Source: Adhaeribacter terrigena (GTDB taxonomy: Bacteria; Bacteroidota; Bacteroidia; Cytophagales; Hymenobacteraceae). From it: a stretch of DNA of 64,000 bases. The first letter of the stretch is position 1. Each line of letters opens with the position of its first letter. The notes beneath the pieces were generated by a model. That model saw only the letters and a list, made by a program, of their open reading frames with translations. It did no database searches and was not told the DNA's origin. Shown one piece after another: positions 35,670 to 43,715 of the stretch. The translations under genes and the position numbers were made by a program. Location: positions 496,001-560,000 of the forward strand of contig NZ_JAEHFX010000003.1 in the NCBI RefSeq assembly GCF_016623615.1. Direction: 5' to 3'.

Positions 35670-37346
35670 CTATTTCAGGCGTTCTTTAATATCCAGCCGG
35701 TGCTTACGCGCAGTATCTGCGGCAATGTCGTAACCGGCATCGAGGTGACGCAGTACGCCCATGGCCGGGTCGTTGTGCAATACGCGCTTTAAACGGATCT
35801 CGGCATCTTCGGTACCATCGGCAACAATTACCATACCCGCGTGAATGGAATAACCAATGCCTACGCCACCGCCATGGTGCAGGGAAACCCAACTCGCGCC
35901 GCCGGCGGTATTGATCATCGCGTTCAGTACCGGCCAGTCGGCAATGGCATCAGAACCATCTTTCATGGCTTCGGTTTCGCGGTTTGGCGAAGCTACGGAA
36001 CCGGTATCTAAGTGGTCGCGGCCAATAACGATCGGGGCTTTTACTTTTCCTTCGCGCACCAGTTTATTGAAAGCCAAACCGGCAATTTCGCGTTCGCCCT
36101 GGCCTAACCAGCAGATCCGGGCCGGTAAACCCTGGAAGGCAATGCGTTCCTGCGCCATTTTTATCCAGCGGGCCAACGATTTATTTTCCGGGAAAAGCTC
36201 CAGTAAAACCTCATCGGTAACCCGAATATCTTCCGGATCGCCGCTCAAAGCCACCCAACGGAAAGGACCTTTGCCTTCGCAGAATAACGGACGGATATAA
36301 GCCGGTACAAAACCCGGGAAATCAAACGCATTTTCAACGCCACGCAGATCGTGGGCTTGTCCGCGCAGGTTATTGCCGTAATCGAACGTTACCGCGCCGC
36401 GTTTCTGAAGTTCCAGCATTTGCTTTACGTGGCGGGCCATGGTATCTAACGATTTTTCAACGTACAATTCTGGGTTCTGCTGGCGCAAAACGTTGGCTTC
36501 TTCCACGCTCATGTTTTCCGGGAAATAACCTACCAAAGCATCGTGCGCCGAAGTCTGGTCGGTTAGCGTATCCGGAGTAATATTCCTGTCAAGCAAAGCC
36601 TGCAGAAGATCTACGGCGTTGCAAACTACCCCAATCGAAATAGCTTCGCCGTTGGCTTTGGCTTCCAATGCCCAGCTAATGCCTTCTTCAATGGAATTGG
36701 TCATTTTATCGAGGTAGCGCGTTTCCAGACGTTTCCGAATGCGCCATTCTTCCATTTCAGCGGCCAGGCAAACGCCTTCGTTCATGGTAATAGCTAACGG
36801 TTGCGCGCCACCCATTCCGCCTAAACCGGCCGTTACGTTCAAGGTACCTTTTAAACTTCCACCAAAATGCTGGCGGGCCACTTCAGCGTACGTTTCATAA
36901 GTTCCCTGCACAATGCCCTGCGAACCGATGTAGATCCAGGAGCCAGCCGTCATCTGGCCGTACATGGTCAATCCTTTGGCTTCCAGTTCGCGGAATTTTT
37001 TCCAGTTGGCCCAGTGCGGCACCAGCATGGAATTAGAGATCAGTACGCGCGGCGCATCTTTATGCGTAGGTAAAATGCCTACCGGTTTTCCGCTCTGTAC
37101 CAATAGCGTTTCATCTTCTTCCAGGTCTTTGAGCGCTTTCACAATTAAGTCGAAGGCTTCCCAGTTGCGGGCTGCTTTGCCGGTTCCGCCATAAACAACC
37201 AGGTCTTCCGGCCGTTCAGCCACATCCGGATCGAGGTTATTGTAGAGCATGCGTAAGGCAGCTTCCTGCACCCAGCCTTTGGTGTTCAGTTCGGTACCGG
37301 TAGGCGTTTTGCCTTTCTTAGAAATGTCGGTAATTGTAATTGCCAT
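35670..37346 (-). CDS. hutU: Urocanate hydratase
   Basis: HutU hydrates urocanate to imidazolonepropionate in histidine degradation, using NAD+ as cofactor. The 558-residue length is normal. Family pieces are [18 protein letters not shown] near the N-terminus, [59 protein letters not shown] with the active-site cysteine near residue 410, and [19 protein letters not shown]. No hutH, hutI or hutG is adjacent, so the pathway is split. A motif copy lies in the predicted leader, 19 bases before the ATG. Confidence 0.97.
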   Translation of the reverse strand: MAITITDISKKGKTPTGTELNTKGWVQEAALRMLYNNLDPDVAERPEDLVVYGGTGKAARNWEAFDLIVKALKDLEEDETLLVQSGKPVGILPTHKDAPRVLISNSMLVPHWANWKKFRELEAKGLTMYGQMTAGSWIYIGSQGIVQGTYETYAEVARQHFGGSLKGTLNVTAGLGGMGGAQPLAITMNEGVCLAAEMEEWRIRKRLETRYLDKMTNSIEEGISWALEAKANGEAISIGVVCNAVDLLQALLDRNITPDTLTDQTSAHDALVGYFPENMSVEEANVLRQQNPELYVEKSLDTMARHVKQMLELQKRGAVTFDYGNNLRGQAHDLRGVENAFDFPGFVPAYIRPLFCEGKGPFRWVALSGDPEDIRVTDEVLLELFPENKSLARWIKMAQERIAFQGLPARICWLGQGEREIAGLAFNKLVREGKVKAPIVIGRDHLDTGSVASPNRETEAMKDGSDAIADWPVLNAMINTAGGASWVSLHHGGGVGIGYSIHAGMVIVADGTEDAEIRLKRVLHNDPAMGVLRHLDAGYDIAADTARKHRLDIKERLK

Positions 37347-37364
37347 AATGTATTAAGCGCTAGA

Positions 37365-37393
37365 AAAACGGTATGTTTTTAGGTAGAAAAAGT
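37365..37393 (+). repeat. Dispersed composite motif, copy 15
   Basis: Core AAAACGGTATGTTTT, spacer TAGGTAG, arm AAAAAGT (7/7). It lies in the hutU upstream region. Confidence 0.85.
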
Positions 37394-37415
37394 CTGAAAG
37401 CGAAGATACAAATTT

Positions 37416-38192
37416 TTAGTAAGCCGCTAAAGGTTTAAGCTTGTCTTGCAAAGAAAGGGTGTATTGGTAGCCAATGTCGAAAAGTTCCTGGCCTTTGCTG
37501 TAATTGAGCAGGTTATATCCTTTCAGTTCCGGCGCTTCAATTAACAGATCGCAGAATTTATAACGGGCCTGCACATTGTTGTTTATGGCCAGGTGAAACG
37601 TGCGTTCGATCATGCTTTTTAACGTGGTAACGCGCGCCTGGTGGTTCAACGGATTGCAGTGCACGCCTATCACAAAATCGCAACGATTGGTCAGGCATTC
37701 TACCGGCATATTATTCAGCAAACCACCGTCTAACAACTGCCTTCCCTGGTAAACTACCGGCTGGTAAAGCAACGGAACCGAACACGAAGCCAGAAGCGGT
37801 TTCATGAGTTTTCCTTCCGAAAAATATACCACTACGCCCTGGTCAATATCCGTTGCCGTAATTACAACTTCATATTTCAGATTCTCAAAACTGATATCGC
37901 CCAGGTATTTCAGCAGCACTTTTTCCACTTCGTCCAGGTTCATCAAGCCGAAACGACTGAAAGCCGGCCGCATGAGCCTGCCTACGTTGGTTTGCTGAAT
38001 GATCTTCAGAATTTCCTTGGGGTCGTATCCGGCACCGTAAAACGCGCTGGTAATAGCGCCGGAACTGGTGCCGGAAAGTACTTCCACCGGAATATGCATT
38101 TCCCGGAGCGCCTGCAAAACGCCCAGGTGTGAAATACCCCGCGCCGCGCCGCCCGAAAACGTTACGCCTACCCGCCGTTGTTTTGGAATCAA
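37416..38192 (-). CDS. Patatin-like phospholipase family protein
   Basis: The 258-residue protein is a bacterial patatin. The oxyanion-hole motif GVTFSGGAARGISHLGVLQA opens the protein, the nucleophile serine is in EVLSGTSSGAITSAFYGAG near residue 42, and the catalytic aspartate is in QLLDGGLLNNMPVE near residue 150. It hydrolyses lipid acyl esters, probably in the cytosol or at the inner membrane, since no signal peptide is present. Its ATG overlaps the stop of the upstream MBL-fold hydrolase by 4 bases, indicating an operon. Confidence 0.93.
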   Translation of the reverse strand: MIPKQRRVGVTFSGGAARGISHLGVLQALREMHIPVEVLSGTSSGAITSAFYGAGYDPKEILKIIQQTNVGRLMRPAFSRFGLMNLDEVEKVLLKYLGDISFENLKYEVVITATDIDQGVVVYFSEGKLMKPLLASCSVPLLYQPVVYQGRQLLDGGLLNNMPVECLTNRCDFVIGVHCNPLNHQARVTTLKSMIERTFHLAINNNVQARYKFCDLLIEAPELKGYNLLNYSKGQELFDIGYQYTLSLQDKLKPLAAY

Positions 38193-39028
38193 AGCTCAGT
38201 TAATTTGAAGGTATTTTCCAGCCTTACGCCTTTTTCGGTTTGGGTTACGGTGGCGCATTCGTTTACCGCATCGTGTTCAAAAAAAAGTACGTACTTATCG
38301 GCTGCCGCTTTGGTCAGGAAATCTTCTTTTTCGGCTAAAGTCAGCAAGGGGCGCGTATCGTAGCCCATTACGTAAGGAATTGGCAAATGCCCTACCGATG
38401 GCAGCAAATCGGCCATGAAAACCAGGTGCTCGTTTTTATATGGAATAATGGGCAGCATCATTTTATCGGTGTGCCCATCCATATACAGAATATCGAACTG
38501 GCTGAACGGCGAACGTTCGCCCCGGTCAATAAATTTCAAGTGGCCGCTTTCCTGCATGGGCAGAATATTCTCTTTCAGGAATGAAGCTTTTTCGCGTGCA
38601 TTCGGAATGGTAGCCCATTTCCAGTGATCTTCGTTGCTCCAATACGTGGCATTCGGAAATGTTAATTCCAGGCCGCCGCTTTGGTTATTTTTCACGCCGC
38701 CGCCGCAATGGTCAAAATGCAAATGCGTCAGGAAAACATCGGTGATATCTTCCGGCGAAAAACCGGCTTTCTTTAACGAACTATCAAGCGTAGCATTGCC
38801 GTGCAGGTAATAATGGCTGAAAAATTTAGCGTCTTGCTTGGTGCCAATACCGTTATCGATCAGGATCAGCCGGTTGCCGTCTTCGATCAGTAAACAGCGC
38901 ATGGCCCAGGTGCATAAATTATTTTCGTCGGCCGGGTTGGTACGCTGCCACAAGGTTTTCGGCACTACGCCAAACATGGCCCCGCCATCCAGCTTAAAAA
39001 ATCCGGTATCTATTACGTGCAGATTCAT
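38189..39028 (-). CDS. MBL-fold metallo-hydrolase
   Basis: This 279-residue metallo-beta-lactamase-fold protein has the metal motif FLTHLHFDHCGGG (HxHxDH, residues about 104-110) and later ligands near MDGHTDKMMLPII (H) and MADLLPSVGHLP (D/H). It opens with HVIDTGFFKLDGGAMFGVVP. The substrate is unknown; this subgroup (Bacteroidota proteins of about 280 residues) is usually annotated as generic MBL or quorum-quenching-lactonase-like. It shares a 4-base overlap with the patatin gene, so the two act from one transcript. Confidence 0.9.
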   Translation of the reverse strand: MNLHVIDTGFFKLDGGAMFGVVPKTLWQRTNPADENNLCTWAMRCLLIEDGNRLILIDNGIGTKQDAKFFSHYYLHGNATLDSSLKKAGFSPEDITDVFLTHLHFDHCGGGVKNNQSGGLELTFPNATYWSNEDHWKWATIPNAREKASFLKENILPMQESGHLKFIDRGERSPFSQFDILYMDGHTDKMMLPIIPYKNEHLVFMADLLPSVGHLPIPYVMGYDTRPLLTLAEKEDFLTKAAADKYVLFFEHDAVNECATVTQTEKGVRLENTFKLTEL

Positions 39029-39066
39029 TTGTTCGGTTCTTCGTATTTTCGAGGTTCGGTCTTTCG

Positions 39067-39095
39067 ACTTTTTCGCCGGAAAACCATACCATTTT
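39067..39095 (-). repeat. Dispersed composite motif, copy 16
   Basis: Arm ACTTTTT (7/7), spacer CGCCGGA, core AAACCATACCATTTT, between accA and the MBL gene. Confidence 0.85.
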
Positions 39096-39167
39096 TGGAC
39101 CTCGTCTCCTGTAATAAAACAACAAAATTCCCCTTCAGCAAGTTTTAAAGGGGAATTTTGCCGGGAA

Positions 39168-40151
39168 TTAGATAATGGTATAATTATTCTCGATGCCGCC
39201 GGCCAGTTCGTTTACCACGCCCATGTTCGAGAATTTATCGATGCGCTGCGAAATACGTTCCTCCGGATCTATTGCTTCCAGCTCGTCAATGGTTTCCAGG
39301 ATTTTCTTTTTCAGCGTCTTGATCATTTTTTCCGGATCAGTGTGCGCGCCGCCGAGCGGTTCTTTAATGATGCCATCTACGAGCTTATGCTTCAACATAT
39401 CGGTAGCCGTTAATTTAAGAGCCTCTGCTGCTTGTTCCTTATAAGCCCAGGTGCGCCATAGAATAGTAGAGCAGTTTTCGGGAGAAATTACCGAATACCA
39501 GCTGTTTTCCAGCATTAAAACCCGGTCGCCAATGGCAATACCCAACGCACCACCCGAAGCACCTTCACCAATCACGATACAAATTACCGGTACGGTAAGG
39601 CTGAACATTTCCTTCAGATTGCGGGCAATCGCTTCACCTTGTCCACGTTCTTCGGCTTCTAAACCAGGAAATGCGCCCGGCGTATCGATCAGTGTAACGA
39701 TCGGTTTACCGAATTTTTCGGCCATACGCATTAAACGCAGCGCTTTCCGGTAACCTTCCGGGTTGGCCATCCCGAAATTACGAAGCTGGCGCTGTTTGGT
39801 ATTACGTCCTTTCTGCTGCCCGATAAACATGACCGTGCGGCCATCCAGCTCGCCAAAACCACCCACCATGGCTTTATCGTCGCTCACGTTCCGGTCGCCG
39901 TGCAGTTCAATAAATTTCTCGGCCATACCCTGAATGTAATCTAAGGTATATGGTCGGTCCGGGTGGCGCGAAAGCTGCACCCGCTGCCAACGGGTAAGGT
40001 TGGCGTATGTTTCTTTTTTAAGGGTTTTAATTTTATCTTCCAGCGCTTTTACAGCTTCCGAAACGTCAACCTGACTTTCTTCGGCCAGTTTTTTCATTTC
40101 CTGCAATTTGCCTTCAAGGGCAGCTATGGGTTGTTCAAAATCTAAGAGCAT
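39168..40151 (-). CDS. accA: Acetyl-CoA carboxylase carboxyltransferase subunit alpha
   Basis: AccA transfers the carboxyl group from biotin to acetyl-CoA together with AccD in the first step of fatty acid synthesis. The 327-residue length is usual. The N-terminal coiled segment ([20 protein letters not shown]) is followed by the crotonase-like core: [57 protein letters not shown] and [20 protein letters not shown]. accD, accB and accC are not in the window. Confidence 0.96.
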   Translation of the reverse strand: MLLDFEQPIAALEGKLQEMKKLAEESQVDVSEAVKALEDKIKTLKKETYANLTRWQRVQLSRHPDRPYTLDYIQGMAEKFIELHGDRNVSDDKAMVGGFGELDGRTVMFIGQQKGRNTKQRQLRNFGMANPEGYRKALRLMRMAEKFGKPIVTLIDTPGAFPGLEAEERGQGEAIARNLKEMFSLTVPVICIVIGEGASGGALGIAIGDRVLMLENSWYSVISPENCSTILWRTWAYKEQAAEALKLTATDMLKHKLVDGIIKEPLGGAHTDPEKMIKTLKKKILETIDELEAIDPEERISQRIDKFSNMGVVNELAGGIENNYTII

Positions 40152-40285
40152 AGGGTTTTCTCCGTTTTAGTATTGCAAAAGTAAAAGATTCCGCGTAGCG
40201 AACGGTATTTTTACGTAAAATTCCTTTGGGTCTGAAAATAATTCCGCTGGAAATGAACCGCTTAAAAAAAACTTCCGGAAAAATA

Positions 40286-40316
40286 TTGCACCGTAAATTT
40301 CTGCCTTCTACATTTG
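40286..40316 (+). promoter_or_regulatory. Promoter of tRNA-Asp copy 1
   Basis: TTG at 40286-40288, 20 bases, TACATTTG at 40309-40316. The tRNA begins about 52 bases after the predicted start, leaving room for a leader that contains the dispersed motif. Confidence 0.75.
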
Positions 40317-40343
40317 CATCATCAAAACGGAATAAAGCGCTTT

Positions 40344-40372
40344 AAAACGCTACGGTTTGAAAGTTAAAAAGT
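40344..40372 (+). repeat. Dispersed composite motif, copy 17
   Basis: Core AAAACGCTACGGTTT, spacer GAAAGTT, arm AAAAAGT (7/7). It ends 3 bases before tRNA-Asp. Confidence 0.85.
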
Positions 40373-40375
40373 ATT

Positions 40376-40449
40376 GGTCCGGTAGTTCAGTTGGTTAGAA
40401 TGCCGCCCTGTCACGGCGGAGGTCGCGGGTTCGAGTCCCGTCCGGACCG
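40376..40449 (+). tRNA. tRNA-Asp (anticodon GTC), copy 1
   Basis: GGTCCGG acceptor, GTAGTTCAGTTGGTTAGAAT D arm, CCGCCCTGTCACGGCGG anticodon arm with GTC, GCGGGTTCGAGTCCCGT T arm, closing CCGGACC. 74 nt without CCA. Confidence 0.97.
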
Positions 40450-40450
40450 C

Positions 40451-40482
40451 AAAAAGGTCCCGAAGCAATTCGGGACCTTTTT
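40451..40482 (+). terminator. Terminator of tRNA-Asp copy 1
   Basis: AAAAAGGTCCCGAA pairs with TTCGGGACCTTTTT over a short loop. Confidence 0.85.
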
Positions 40483-40734
40483 CGTTTTATAGCGTTACAG
40501 CAGCATTTGCCGGAAATACAAACGGTATCTTTTATCGCTTAAAAACTCTTATAAAAAAATATTTCGCCTCTTAAAGTTCGCTCCAGCCTGCTGCCATTTT
40601 AAAAATCTCAGGTGTCAGGGTTGCCAAAGCTGAGTTTTCGGGGCTGATTAAATCCAATCCGGAAACCACCGCATTTTTTTTCGGGCTCATTATCAGGCAT
40701 TAACCATTTTTACAAAAATATTTCTTCCTGAATA
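40483..40734. other. Spacer between the tRNA-Asp copies
   Basis: No gene is seen. It contains one motif copy (40519-40547). Confidence 0.5.
40519..40547 (+). repeat. Dispersed composite motif, copy 18
   Basis: Core CAAACGGTATCTTTT, spacer ATCGCTT, arm AAAAACT (6/7). Confidence 0.7.
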
Positions 40735-40765
40735 TTGCATAATTAAAATTAACCTTCTACATTTG
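40735..40765 (+). promoter_or_regulatory. Promoter of tRNA-Asp copy 2
   Basis: TTG at 40735-40737, 20 bases, TACATTTG at 40758-40765. The -33 and spacer lie outside the duplicated unit, yet the spacing is the same as at copy 1. Confidence 0.75.
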
Positions 40766-40792
40766 CATCATCAAAACGGAATAAAGCGCTTT

Positions 40793-40821
40793 AAAACGCT
40801 ACGGTTTGAAAGTTAAAAAGT
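40793..40821 (+). repeat. Dispersed composite motif, copy 19
   Basis: Same sequence as the copy at 40344, carried by the duplication. Confidence 0.85.
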
Positions 40822-40824
40822 ATT

Positions 40825-40898
40825 GGTCCGGTAGTTCAGTTGGTTAGAATGCCGCCCTGTCACGGCGGAGGTCGCGGGTTCGAGTCCCGTCCGGACCG
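40825..40898 (+). tRNA. tRNA-Asp (anticodon GTC), copy 2
   Basis: Identical to the tRNA at 40376-40449, with its own distinct terminator. Confidence 0.97.
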
Positions 40899-40899
40899 C

Positions 40900-40937
40900 A
40901 AGAAAGCCCTTCAGCAAATGTTGAAGGGCTTTTTTTA
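40900..40937 (+). terminator. Terminator of tRNA-Asp copy 2
   Basis: AAAGCCCTTCA pairs with TGAAGGGCTTT, followed by a T-run. Confidence 0.85.
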
Positions 40938-41073
40938 TTGGTTAAATCTCTTTTATTGTATTCCTCGTATATTGCCTTTCAGCAACGCTGGTGCAGTTAG
41001 CACAATGTTTTAACAAATTTTTTGATTTTTAAATTTAAGAATGCATCTTTGGTAAAACGCTAAAAACGACCTT

Positions 41074-41505
41074 ATGTATCTCATATCCTGCTTGCCACAG
41101 CTGGTATACCAGAAAGATAGGCATGAAATTGAATACTACGACAAGTTTAGTACTTTGCAGTTAAGCTGGTACGGCCACGTAAACAGCGACATGTACATGC
41201 ATATGCTGGATGAGATGCTTAAACTTGCTATTGAATATCAAACCAAAAATTGGCTGATCGATGCCCGCGACGTTGATTTTATGGAGTTGGGAGAAAGCAG
41301 CTGGACCTACGAATATTTCAGAAAGAAAGTATTGAATTGCCCTTTACGAAAGGTGGCTCGTCTGGCCAGTGGCAATTTTGAGAACGAAACCTACATCTCA
41401 AGCTTTATTTCCAGTGTGCTTAAAGGCCAGGATCTGCCCTATCAATTTAGCTATTGTCCGGATTCAAATGCCGCTTTCGAATGGTTTACTAAAAATAATA
41501 GCTAA
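41074..41505 (+). CDS. STAS/SEC14-like domain protein (143 aa), hypothetical
   Basis: The product resembles the small STAS/SpoIIAA-like Bacteroidota proteins: KFSTLQLSWYGHVNSDMYMH, then KNWLIDARDVDFMELGE near residue 70, and a C-terminal PYQFSYCPDSNAAFEWF. This matches a layout of central strand, aspartate turn and helix. Such proteins are cytosolic and of unknown function; the assignment is by pattern only. It is a single gene with a motif-like AAAACGCTA just upstream (41058), too degenerate to count as a copy. Confidence 0.6.
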   Translation: MYLISCLPQLVYQKDRHEIEYYDKFSTLQLSWYGHVNSDMYMHMLDEMLKLAIEYQTKNWLIDARDVDFMELGESSWTYEYFRKKVLNCPLRKVARLASGNFENETYISSFISSVLKGQDLPYQFSYCPDSNAAFEWFTKNNS

Positions 41506-41548
41506 AACAAGTACTGGTAGTATGGCAGGTAATTTAGCCGAAAAGCTG

Positions 41549-41899
41549 TTATTTTATTTCTTTTTCCCGCAAACCATTATAACGGATTATCCGCATGATC
41601 AGGGTTAGCAGGATCGCTTCTATTTTCTCTTCTTCCGTTTTGGGGGTCTGAACCTTCTCTCCTTCCGGTATAAAGGTAATTTTAATGAGCGAAGGCGCTT
41701 TCAGCTTCATTTCTACCTGTTCGAGCTGCCACTGATATGCGCTGATCTCCATGAGTTCAGCAATATTTTGCCGACCATATATTTCTGCCCGCTGATTTTC
41801 CTGCCGTATAGCCTCCAGCAACCCATCCATATCCTGAATATCATCCTGAATGCTCGTGAGAAAAGTTAAAATATCGGCCTGCACAACGCTACTTGACAT
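41549..41899 (-). CDS. Hypothetical protein (116 aa)
   Basis: A helical, acidic protein: LTFLTSIQDDIQDMDGLLEA and IRQENQRAEIYGRQNIAELM form likely amphipathic helices, followed by a strand-like KAPSLIKITFIPEGEKV and a C-terminal helix EEKIEAILLTLIMRIIRYNG. No signal peptide, membrane segment or known domain is visible. Convergent with the STAS-like gene. The function is not recognised. Confidence 0.5.
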   Translation of the reverse strand: MSSSVVQADILTFLTSIQDDIQDMDGLLEAIRQENQRAEIYGRQNIAELMEISAYQWQLEQVEMKLKAPSLIKITFIPEGEKVQTPKTEEEKIEAILLTLIMRIIRYNGLREKEIK

Positions 41900-42615
41900 A
41901 CTTGATTAAAATACATTAATTTAAAAAAGAGCCGAATATTCCGGATTAAAATTAACGGAATAAACAAATTTAGGTTCCTAGACCTTTATAAATTCCTAAC
42001 AACTTCTCCGGCAGCCTAAACTGCTTCTGGTAAAGTTGTTACAACTCTAATTCTCTGATACCCTATTCAGCCAAAAACAGGTAGCCGGCAAATGAAGCGA
42101 CCACAAGTTTTATAAAGCCAAAGCGATCAGGTATTCCTTCGATTTTTGCTTAAGAGTTTCAATATACTTAATGCAATATAGCATTATCTATTAAACAATC
42201 TATTCACTTGATCAGAAAAATTATATTAGAATAATAACACTGAACCTTCCATCCTATATTTTCCCTGCCATTTTCCATTCATAAAATCACATTTCATTTT
42301 TAACATCTCATGCATATTTAAATATAGAACATGTGCATATTTAATATAGGATCTATTATCAACAAAAATCTTATGCATTTATAACTAATAAACCTGGAAG
42401 CTGGCACATTTTTTTTTGTAAAGACCGGAATCCCGGCAAGGCTCTTTAAGGAAGGTCAGAACCAGGATATCTTTCAGTTTGGAGATTTTAAAACTTGGTG
42501 CGCTTATTAAAAACGGTATAGAATTAGATGAAAAAACTAAGGAGCGGATATACTATGAACCGGGTTGAATAACAGTCCAATTTTAACATTGAATAAAATA
42601 GACCACAAAATAATC
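41900..42615. other. AT-rich non-coding stretch with a possible decayed gene
   Basis: No intact gene. From about 42430 to 42568, two reading frames give gene-like pieces (IPARLFKEGQNQDIFQFG in one, LGALIKNGIELDEKTKERIY in the next), which could be a frameshifted remnant. A motif copy lies within it. Upstream there are GCATATTTAA direct repeats at about 42310-42345. Confidence 0.35.
42510..42538 (+). repeat. Dispersed composite motif, copy 20 (weak core)
   Basis: Core AAAACGGTATAGAAT, spacer TAGATGA, arm AAAAACT (6/7). Confidence 0.4.
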
Positions 42616-43053
42616 CTATCCTTTTTCAGAAGGACAGAATTCGCTGAATGTATTATCTGCGTAAAAGAAAACAATCCGAATAACTTTTTGGGAATTGGTT
42701 AATTGTGGTAAAGCCAAGGGTTCAGGCTGAACATTATTAGAAGTATTCCGGGTTATTGGAGCTTCAGCAACTACGAGTTCCTCATCCTGCGCTTGCGATT
42801 TAACCTCTGCTGCCAATACATTTTCAGGCTGCTTCGCTGCTATTGATTTTAGCATTTCGCCGTTTCCAAATAAAAGCCACTCTAGGTTAAGGTCCGGAAA
42901 GGCCGCTCCAATCTTTTGTACTACTTCCAGGCTGGGCTTATTACGTTCCGAAAAAATATGACTAATTACAGGCCTGGAAACACCTACCAGATCAGCAAAG
43001 TCAGCCGGGCTTAAATTAAAAAAGGTAGCAATTTTACGCAGACGGTCGGTCAA
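42616..43053 (-). CDS. XRE-family HTH regulator (145 aa)
   Basis: Residues about 1-65 form a Cro/C1 HTH: LRKIATFFNLSPADFADLVG, VSRPVISHIFSERNKPSLEV, then LNLEWLLFGNGEML as in phage-repressor-like DNA-binding domains. The remaining 80 residues are low-complexity Ala/Gln/Asn with a short hydrophobic end (KVIRIVFFYADNTFSEFC) and match no domain I know. About 180 bases upstream of the start lies a perfect 26-bp inverted repeat (43232-43287), and ATTGTAAACCTG occurs both there and just upstream of the gene; these are candidate operators. The target genes are unknown. Confidence 0.8.
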   Translation of the reverse strand: MTDRLRKIATFFNLSPADFADLVGVSRPVISHIFSERNKPSLEVVQKIGAAFPDLNLEWLLFGNGEMLKSIAAKQPENVLAAEVKSQAQDEELVVAEAPITRNTSNNVQPEPLALPQLTNSQKVIRIVFFYADNTFSEFCPSEKG

Positions 43054-43231
43054 AAACTTAAGCTTTTAATATTACTGATTGTAAACCTGAAGATAAACAA
43101 AAGTTCAGGAATAGAAAAATGCAGCTTAAAACAAAATAAAGCCTTCATTCATTTTAACCTTCATATAAGGTAGTTTTAAATGCTCATTATGAGCATGGTA
43201 TAAACACTTAGATTTAATATACCACATGCTA

Positions 43232-43287
43232 TTTACAATTGTAATACAAATGTAAATTACTATTTACATTTGTATTACAATTGTAAA
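43232..43287. promoter_or_regulatory. Perfect 26-bp inverted repeat (candidate operator)
   Basis: The left arm 43232-43257 starts TTTACAATTGTAATACAAAT and is exactly complementary to 43262-43287, separated by TACT. Each arm contains the dyad TTACAATTGTAA and a TTACATTTGTA variant, giving four half-sites. The neighbouring XRE gene is a plausible binder. Confidence 0.65.
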
Positions 43288-43660
43288 CCTGGAAATGATG
43301 CAACCAAACTTAATTTCAAGGTGAGTGCACACCACTTATTGACCATCAGAGAAAATGCCAGCTACTATTCAGGCCTATAGACAGTTTGTCAGTCGGTTGA
43401 GTTAAAAGCAGATTGTTATTTTTCCTGGGCTAAAGGAATAAATCAGGATCAATTAATTTTAGAATCTAGAAAAAGCGCTTAAGCTTTTCTCGTTGGCAGA
43501 AACCTAAAAATATGCTTGCACCAATACGCAGGTATTTCCAGTACCAGCTTAAGATAAATTAAAATTGATCAGGCGAAATTTGAAATATACCTAGTTTAAT
43601 CACTAAGAACTATAAATACTGTTATATATCTGAAATTTATTCGCACAAATAATAAAACAA
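43288..43660. other. AT-rich intergenic region
   Basis: No gene or clear repeat was recognised between the palindrome and the terminator at 43661. Confidence 0.5.
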
Positions 43661-43696
43661 AAAAGCCTGACCTGCAATACAGCAGGTCAGGCTTTT
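43661..43696 (-). terminator. Terminator of the L,D-transpeptidase gene
   Basis: AAAAGCCTGACCTGC pairs with GCAGGTCAGGCTTTT. Confidence 0.85.
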
Positions 43697-43715
43697 AAAA
43701 TTACAATTCAGGATG

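Larger units (their letters stand above)
40304..40452 (+). repeat. Direct repeat unit 1 (leader plus tRNA-Asp)
   Basis: This 149-bp unit (from the -7 box to just past the tRNA) recurs at 40753-40901, offset 449 bp, essentially unchanged. Flanks on both sides differ. Confidence 0.95.
40753..40901 (+). repeat. Direct repeat unit 2 (leader plus tRNA-Asp)
   Basis: Second copy of the 149-bp unit at 40304-40452. Confidence 0.95.

Noticed and set aside
42430-42568. Two gene-like pieces in different frames
   Set aside because: Possibly a frameshifted remnant, but too short and with no recognisable family to call a pseudogene.
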